A program made the translations under genes and the position numbers. 16,288 bases of DNA from an uncultured Prevotellaceae bacterium (GTDB taxonomy: Bacteria; Bacteroidota; Bacteroidia; Bacteroidales; Muribaculaceae), in contig CAMGFF010000016.1 in assembly GCA_946055125.1 (NCBI GenBank), forward strand, positions 1 to 16,288, written 5' to 3'. Positions 14,958 to 16,288 of this stretch are shown piece after piece; within the stretch, counting starts at the first letter, position 1, and every line of letters begins with the position of its first letter. The notes beneath the pieces are model-generated. The model did no database searches and was not told where the DNA came from. It worked only from the letters and a program-made list of their open reading frames with translations.

Positions 14958-16235
14958 ATGAACGAACCCCTTGCTGAACGAATGCGACCTAAGTCGCTCG
15001 ACGAATACATTGGCCAAAAGCACCTTGTGGGCGATGGAGCCGTGATACGCCGCATGATAGAATCGGGAAGCATTGCCTCTTTTATCCTGTGGGGACCGCC
15101 GGGTGTGGGGAAGACCACCCTTGCCCGCATCATCGCCGAGCAGACGCAATCGTCATTCTTCACGCTCTCGGCCGTGACCTCGGGAGTGAAGGAGGTGCGC
15201 GAGGTGCTCGAGCGCTGCCGCGCCGAGGCGGCAAGTATGTTCTCAAAGGGGCGGCCAATTCTCTTCATCGACGAGATTCACCGCTTCAACAAGTCGCAGC
15301 AGGACTCGCTGCTCGGCGCGGTGGAGAACGGCACGGTGACACTGATAGGAGCCACCACGGAGAATCCCTCATTTGAGGTTATACGCCCGCTGCTCTCGCG
15401 CGCTCAGGTGTATGTGCTGAAGCCGCTTGAGCGCGACGACCTGCTTGAGCTGCTGCACCGCGCCATCACCACCGACCCCGTGCTCTCGAAGATGCAGGTG
15501 GAGGTGAGGGAAACCGAGGCGCTGCTGCGCTACTCGGGAGGCGACGCCCGCAAGCTGCTCAACATTCTCGACCTCCTCTATCAGGCCACGCCCGCCAACA
15601 AGCCAATCGTGATTAGCAACGACGTGGTGACCGAGAGCCTCCAGCAGAATCCCATGGCATTCGACAAGAACGGTGAGATGCACTACGACATCATCTCGGC
15701 ATTCATAAAGTCGATTCGCGGCAGCGACCCCGACGCGGCAATCTACTGGCTTGCACGCCTCATTGCCGGCGGCGAGGATCCCAAGTTCATAGCACGCCGC
15801 CTGATGATCTCGGCCAGCGAGGACATAGGCCTTGCCAATCCCAATGCCATGCTCCTGGCCAACGCCGCCTTTGAGGCCATCAACAAGATAGGCTGGCCAG
15901 AGGGGCGCATTCCGCTCGCCGAGGCCACCATCTACCTCGCCACATCGCCCAAGAGCAACTCGGCCTACATGGCCATCAACTCAGCTCTCGCCTTTGTGGA
16001 GAAAACCGGCAACCTGCCCGTGCCGCTGCACCTGCGCAATGCCCCCACCAAGCTCATGGACGAGCTGGGATATGGCAAGGACTACAAGTATGCCCACGAC
16101 TATCCCGGGCACTTCATCGACCAGCAGTATCAGCCCGACGCAATAGCCGGCACGCGCTTCTGGCAGCCAGCCGACAACCCACAGGAAGCCAAAATGAAGC
16201 AGCACATGGATGCCCTGTGGGGCGCGAAAAAATAA
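14958..16235 (+). CDS. rarA: Replication-associated recombination protein A (AAA+ ATPase)
   Basis: RarA (also called MgsA, the bacterial relative of WRNIP1/Mgs1) is a tetrameric AAA+ ATPase that acts at stalled replication forks and at ends of double-stranded DNA, together with single-strand binding protein and recombination enzymes. Its 425 residues are within the family range. The AAA+ module has Walker A GPPGVGKT (46-53), Walker B ILFIDE (101-106) followed by the family signature IHRFNKSQQDSLL (107-119), sensor 1 LIGATTENPSF (129-139), an arginine finger in LLSR (145-148, Arg148) and sensor 2 GGDARKLLN (194-202). The C-terminal helical tetramerisation region starts at about 230, with the conserved DIISAFIKSIRGSDPDAA (244-261) and ASEDIGLANP (286-295). 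RuvB and clamp-loader subunits share the AAA core, but the IHRFNKSQQ and C-terminal motifs are specific to RarA. ATG at 14958 gives the standard N-terminus. Confidence 0.96.
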   Translation: MNEPLAERMRPKSLDEYIGQKHLVGDGAVIRRMIESGSIASFILWGPPGVGKTTLARIIAEQTQSSFFTLSAVTSGVKEVREVLERCRAEAASMFSKGRPILFIDEIHRFNKSQQDSLLGAVENGTVTLIGATTENPSFEVIRPLLSRAQVYVLKPLERDDLLELLHRAITTDPVLSKMQVEVRETEALLRYSGGDARKLLNILDLLYQATPANKPIVISNDVVTESLQQNPMAFDKNGEMHYDIISAFIKSIRGSDPDAAIYWLARLIAGGEDPKFIARRLMISASEDIGLANPNAMLLANAAFEAINKIGWPEGRIPLAEATIYLATSPKSNSAYMAINSALAFVEKTGNLPVPLHLRNAPTKLMDELGYGKDYKYAHDYPGHFIDQQYQPDAIAGTRFWQPADNPQEAKMKQHMDALWGAKK

Positions 16236-16237
16236 CA

Positions 16238-16288
16238 ATTTTAGCCGTTAAAATACGTTTTTGAGGGCAAATAGCTTGCTATTTCGGC
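16238..16288 (+). terminator. AT-rich inverted repeats after rarA, weak terminator candidate
   Basis: ATTTTA (16238-16243) and TAAAAT (16249-16254) form a 6-bp stem with a GCCGT loop, followed by ACG and TTTTT. A second palindrome, AAATAG (16269-16274) with CTATTT (16279-16284), follows around CTTG. Both stems are AT-only or nearly so and therefore weak. The second may continue past the window edge. No gene is visible here. Confidence 0.35.

Noticed and set aside
1..16288. CRISPR arrays, tRNA or rRNA genes, insertion sequences, toxin-antitoxin or defence genes
   Set aside because: I saw no repeated spacer units, tRNA-like cloverleaf, transposase motifs or defence domains. Nearly all of the sequence is taken up by recognised genes with similar base composition.

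Overview
The window looks like chromosomal DNA from a member of the Bacteroidales, possibly Muribaculaceae or a close relative. Four things suggest this: a Bacteroidetes-type promoter (TTTG, 21 nt, TAnnTTTG) before the first full gene; a 729-residue type III glutamine synthetase; lysine/DAP synthesis through the one-step aminotransferase DapL; and GC-rich genes separated by AT-rich spacers. The family-level placement is inference.

Every gene I can support lies on the + strand. The left edge holds the 3' end of a Dabb (stress-responsive alpha/beta-barrel) protein, followed by a strong hairpin. A promoter then precedes dapF, dapL and glnN, which are 20 and 32 nt apart and look like one operon. 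A 325-nt spacer with a large GC-rich hairpin and a second inverted repeat separates glnN from gltB. gltB and gltD (both glutamate synthase subunits) are 44 nt apart and end at a good intrinsic terminator. Next come a long, divergent PurF-like class II glutamine amidotransferase/phosphoribosyltransferase, an exported metallophosphoesterase fused to a PQQ-like beta-propeller, and rarA, a AAA+ replication-repair ATPase. The last 53 nt hold only weak AT-rich inverted repeats.

The core genes form a nitrogen-assimilation block. GlnN fixes ammonium into glutamine. GltBD passes the amide nitrogen to 2-oxoglutarate to make glutamate. DapL spends glutamate to make LL-diaminopimelate, which DapF epimerises to meso-DAP for lysine and peptidoglycan. 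The PurF-like protein would spend glutamine. The exported phosphoesterase and rarA have no evident link to this block.

I did not find a mobile element, CRISPR array, RNA gene, phage or defence system. The items most worth a second look are the PurF-like protein, whose phosphoribosyltransferase half departs from the canonical enzyme; the structured glnN-gltB spacer with two competing pairings; and the phosphoesterase-propeller protein of unknown substrate.
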